64,000 nucleotides of DNA from Diplonema papillatum (Eukaryota; Euglenozoa; Diplonemea; Diplonemida; Diplonemidae), in the NCBI GenBank assembly GCA_030068145.1, contig JAPJBO010000077.1:186001-250000 (forward strand). Reading direction: 5' to 3'. The translations under genes and the position numbers were made by a program. The notes under the pieces were generated by a model. It worked only from the letters and a program-made list of their open reading frames with translations, had not been told where the DNA came from and searched no databases. Below, piece after piece: positions 62,759-64,000 of the stretch (its first letter is position 1; the number at the start of each line of letters is the position of its first letter).

Positions 62759-64000
62759 GTGTGAACTTGAAATGCAGGTACCACAGGGGTAAGCTTGCAT
62801 TTGTCATAGGCTAGGGTTATTTGAATACGTCGTCCGAGGACGATCTCAAAGCGGACGAGGACGGTGATAATAGGCTGGTGATATCCAGCTCCATTCTTCG
62901 TTTGTTGCGCTTTCGCGCCGGCTGTCCTGCCGAAGCAGTCGCTCGAGGGGGCGATCCTGACATGGATGAGAATGAAGTCGAGGTGGCAGGGCTGGTGATA
63001 TCCAGCTCCATTCTCGAAATGTTGCGCTTTCGCGCCGCGTGCTTTTTTCCGGGTTTTCCCGCCGGGTCATTCGGTGGTGTCGGGAGTCGGGCTCTTTTCT
63101 GCCCCTTTCTTGGTGGTGTCGCTCGGGCCGGCTCGGTCGGAGCGTGCTTTTTCGCCATCTTGGCCGCCTTTGGGGACGCTTGACGCGTCCTCTTCATGCG
63201 CGGTGGTGTCGTCGGCTTCTGTCGGCCCTTCTTCCGCGGCGTTGTTGGCTTCGGCTTAGCGGGGGCTGGCTTCGGGGGCGCTGGCACGTGGTGGCCCTTT
63301 TTGCAGCAGGCTGACGGCCGCCGTTCCGCTAGCGTCGGTAAGCCGCGGCAGTCGTCACACGGACCGCGGGCGTGTTCGCGGCAGTCATGGTGGCCGGCCT
63401 TGCAGCACGCTGTTGGCGTGTTGCACTCCACGCATCTCGTCATGCGGTGCCGGTCGCAGACGGCCGGAGGTAAGCCGTCGTTGTCGGCGTGGTGGTGTCG
63501 GCAACATGCCTCCACCGTAGGTGCCGAGTGCGCGACAGACTGCGCACTTCCCTTTGTGATGGGTAGCGCACTTGGGGGCATTCTTCGTCGCCTCCGGCAC
63601 TGCGTGTGGGAGGTGCAGGGGATCCGGGTTGGCCAGTGGCGCTCTGGGGATTACCCATCGCCGCGCTCTGTCCGTCCGCTCGGGCGGGTACGCCGGCGCT
63701 GTGCCGTAGCCGGTTTTCACCTGCTGCATGATGGTCGGCCCGGTTTCGGGCATGCGGTGGCGGGGCCGGGGCTGGAAGCCGGGTACGCTGCTCAGGCCTA
63801 TGAACGACAAGGCTGTCGTTTTCGACTTGAAGTCGCCAGGGAGGCACTTGCCGAGTTGTTGTTGCACGGCCAGCTTGTTGATTGCGCTCAACATGCAGCG
63901 CATCCCGTTGGCCTTCTCCCGATGCGTCTTGGCCGCCTTGCTAGGTGCCTTGATGTCGAGGCCCGAGAACAGCTCGAAGTCGATAGCTGCCTCTACCGCT
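62759..64000 (-). mobile_element. LINE family-2 copy 3, runs off the window
   Basis: It encodes MLSAINKLAVQQQLGKC, TDRARRWVIP and CATHHKGKCAVCRAL in one frame (from 63903). The Cys/His block CCRHHHADNDG...CCKKGHH and a basic tail ending SSSDDVFK follow in another (63581-62817). Protein similarity to copy 2 is clear but DNA identity is moderate and the 3' UTR differs. It ends at the TGCTTAACGGCTT site shared with copy 2. Its 5' end is outside the window. Confidence 0.8.

Overview
This window looks like a gene-poor, repeat-dense stretch of a protist nuclear genome. Only a small part codes for host proteins. Coding exons on the minus strand are GC-rich and are split by ordinary GT-AG introns. 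The rest is simple repeats, tandem duplications, MITE-like palindromes, SINE-like dispersed repeats, fragments of eukaryotic large-subunit rRNA, and LINE retrotransposons. One LINE starts, just inside its target-site duplication, with bases that match the 3' end of the kinetoplastid/diplonemid spliced leader (GTACTTTATTG). Together with cis-spliced introns and low gene density this suggests a euglenozoan, most likely a diplonemid. That placement is an inference from memory of the spliced-leader consensus, not a database result.

Layout. 1-10 kb: LSU rRNA fragment, two MITE-like elements, poly(G) tracts, several dispersed repeat families, no convincing gene. 10.8-22.6 kb (minus strand): an eight-exon gene for a STE/MAP3K-like protein kinase, assembled here from matching splice sites and intron phases. 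Its introns hold a 692-bp tandem duplication with large hairpins, a 40-bp-class minisatellite, SINE-like repeats, a 5'-truncated LINE, and an apparently foreign exon that resembles beta-propeller blades. 22.7-24.4 kb: a 186-bp repeat array. 24.5-41 kb: dispersed repeats, a degenerate LINE, MITEs and an LSU fragment. 41.4-44.7 kb: a (TG)n-associated satellite-like region. 47-50.9 kb: tandem and inverted repeats. 51-52.1 kb (minus): a single-exon gene of unknown function. 52.3-57.2 kb (minus): a full-length LINE with ORF1, an EN-RT-RNase H ORF2, a poly(A) tail and a perfect 26-bp target-site duplication. 58.6-59.4 kb (minus): an intronless gene for a glycine-rich protein with five variant RanBP2-type zinc fingers. 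60.6-64 kb (minus): two copies of a second LINE family arranged head to tail at one target site.

Two retrotransposon families are therefore present. The first (52-57 kb) appears to have been copied from a trans-spliced mRNA. The second has four recognisable copies plus a 51-bp tail and inserts next to TGCTT; two of its targets share a longer sequence. The host genes do not form an operon or an obvious pathway.
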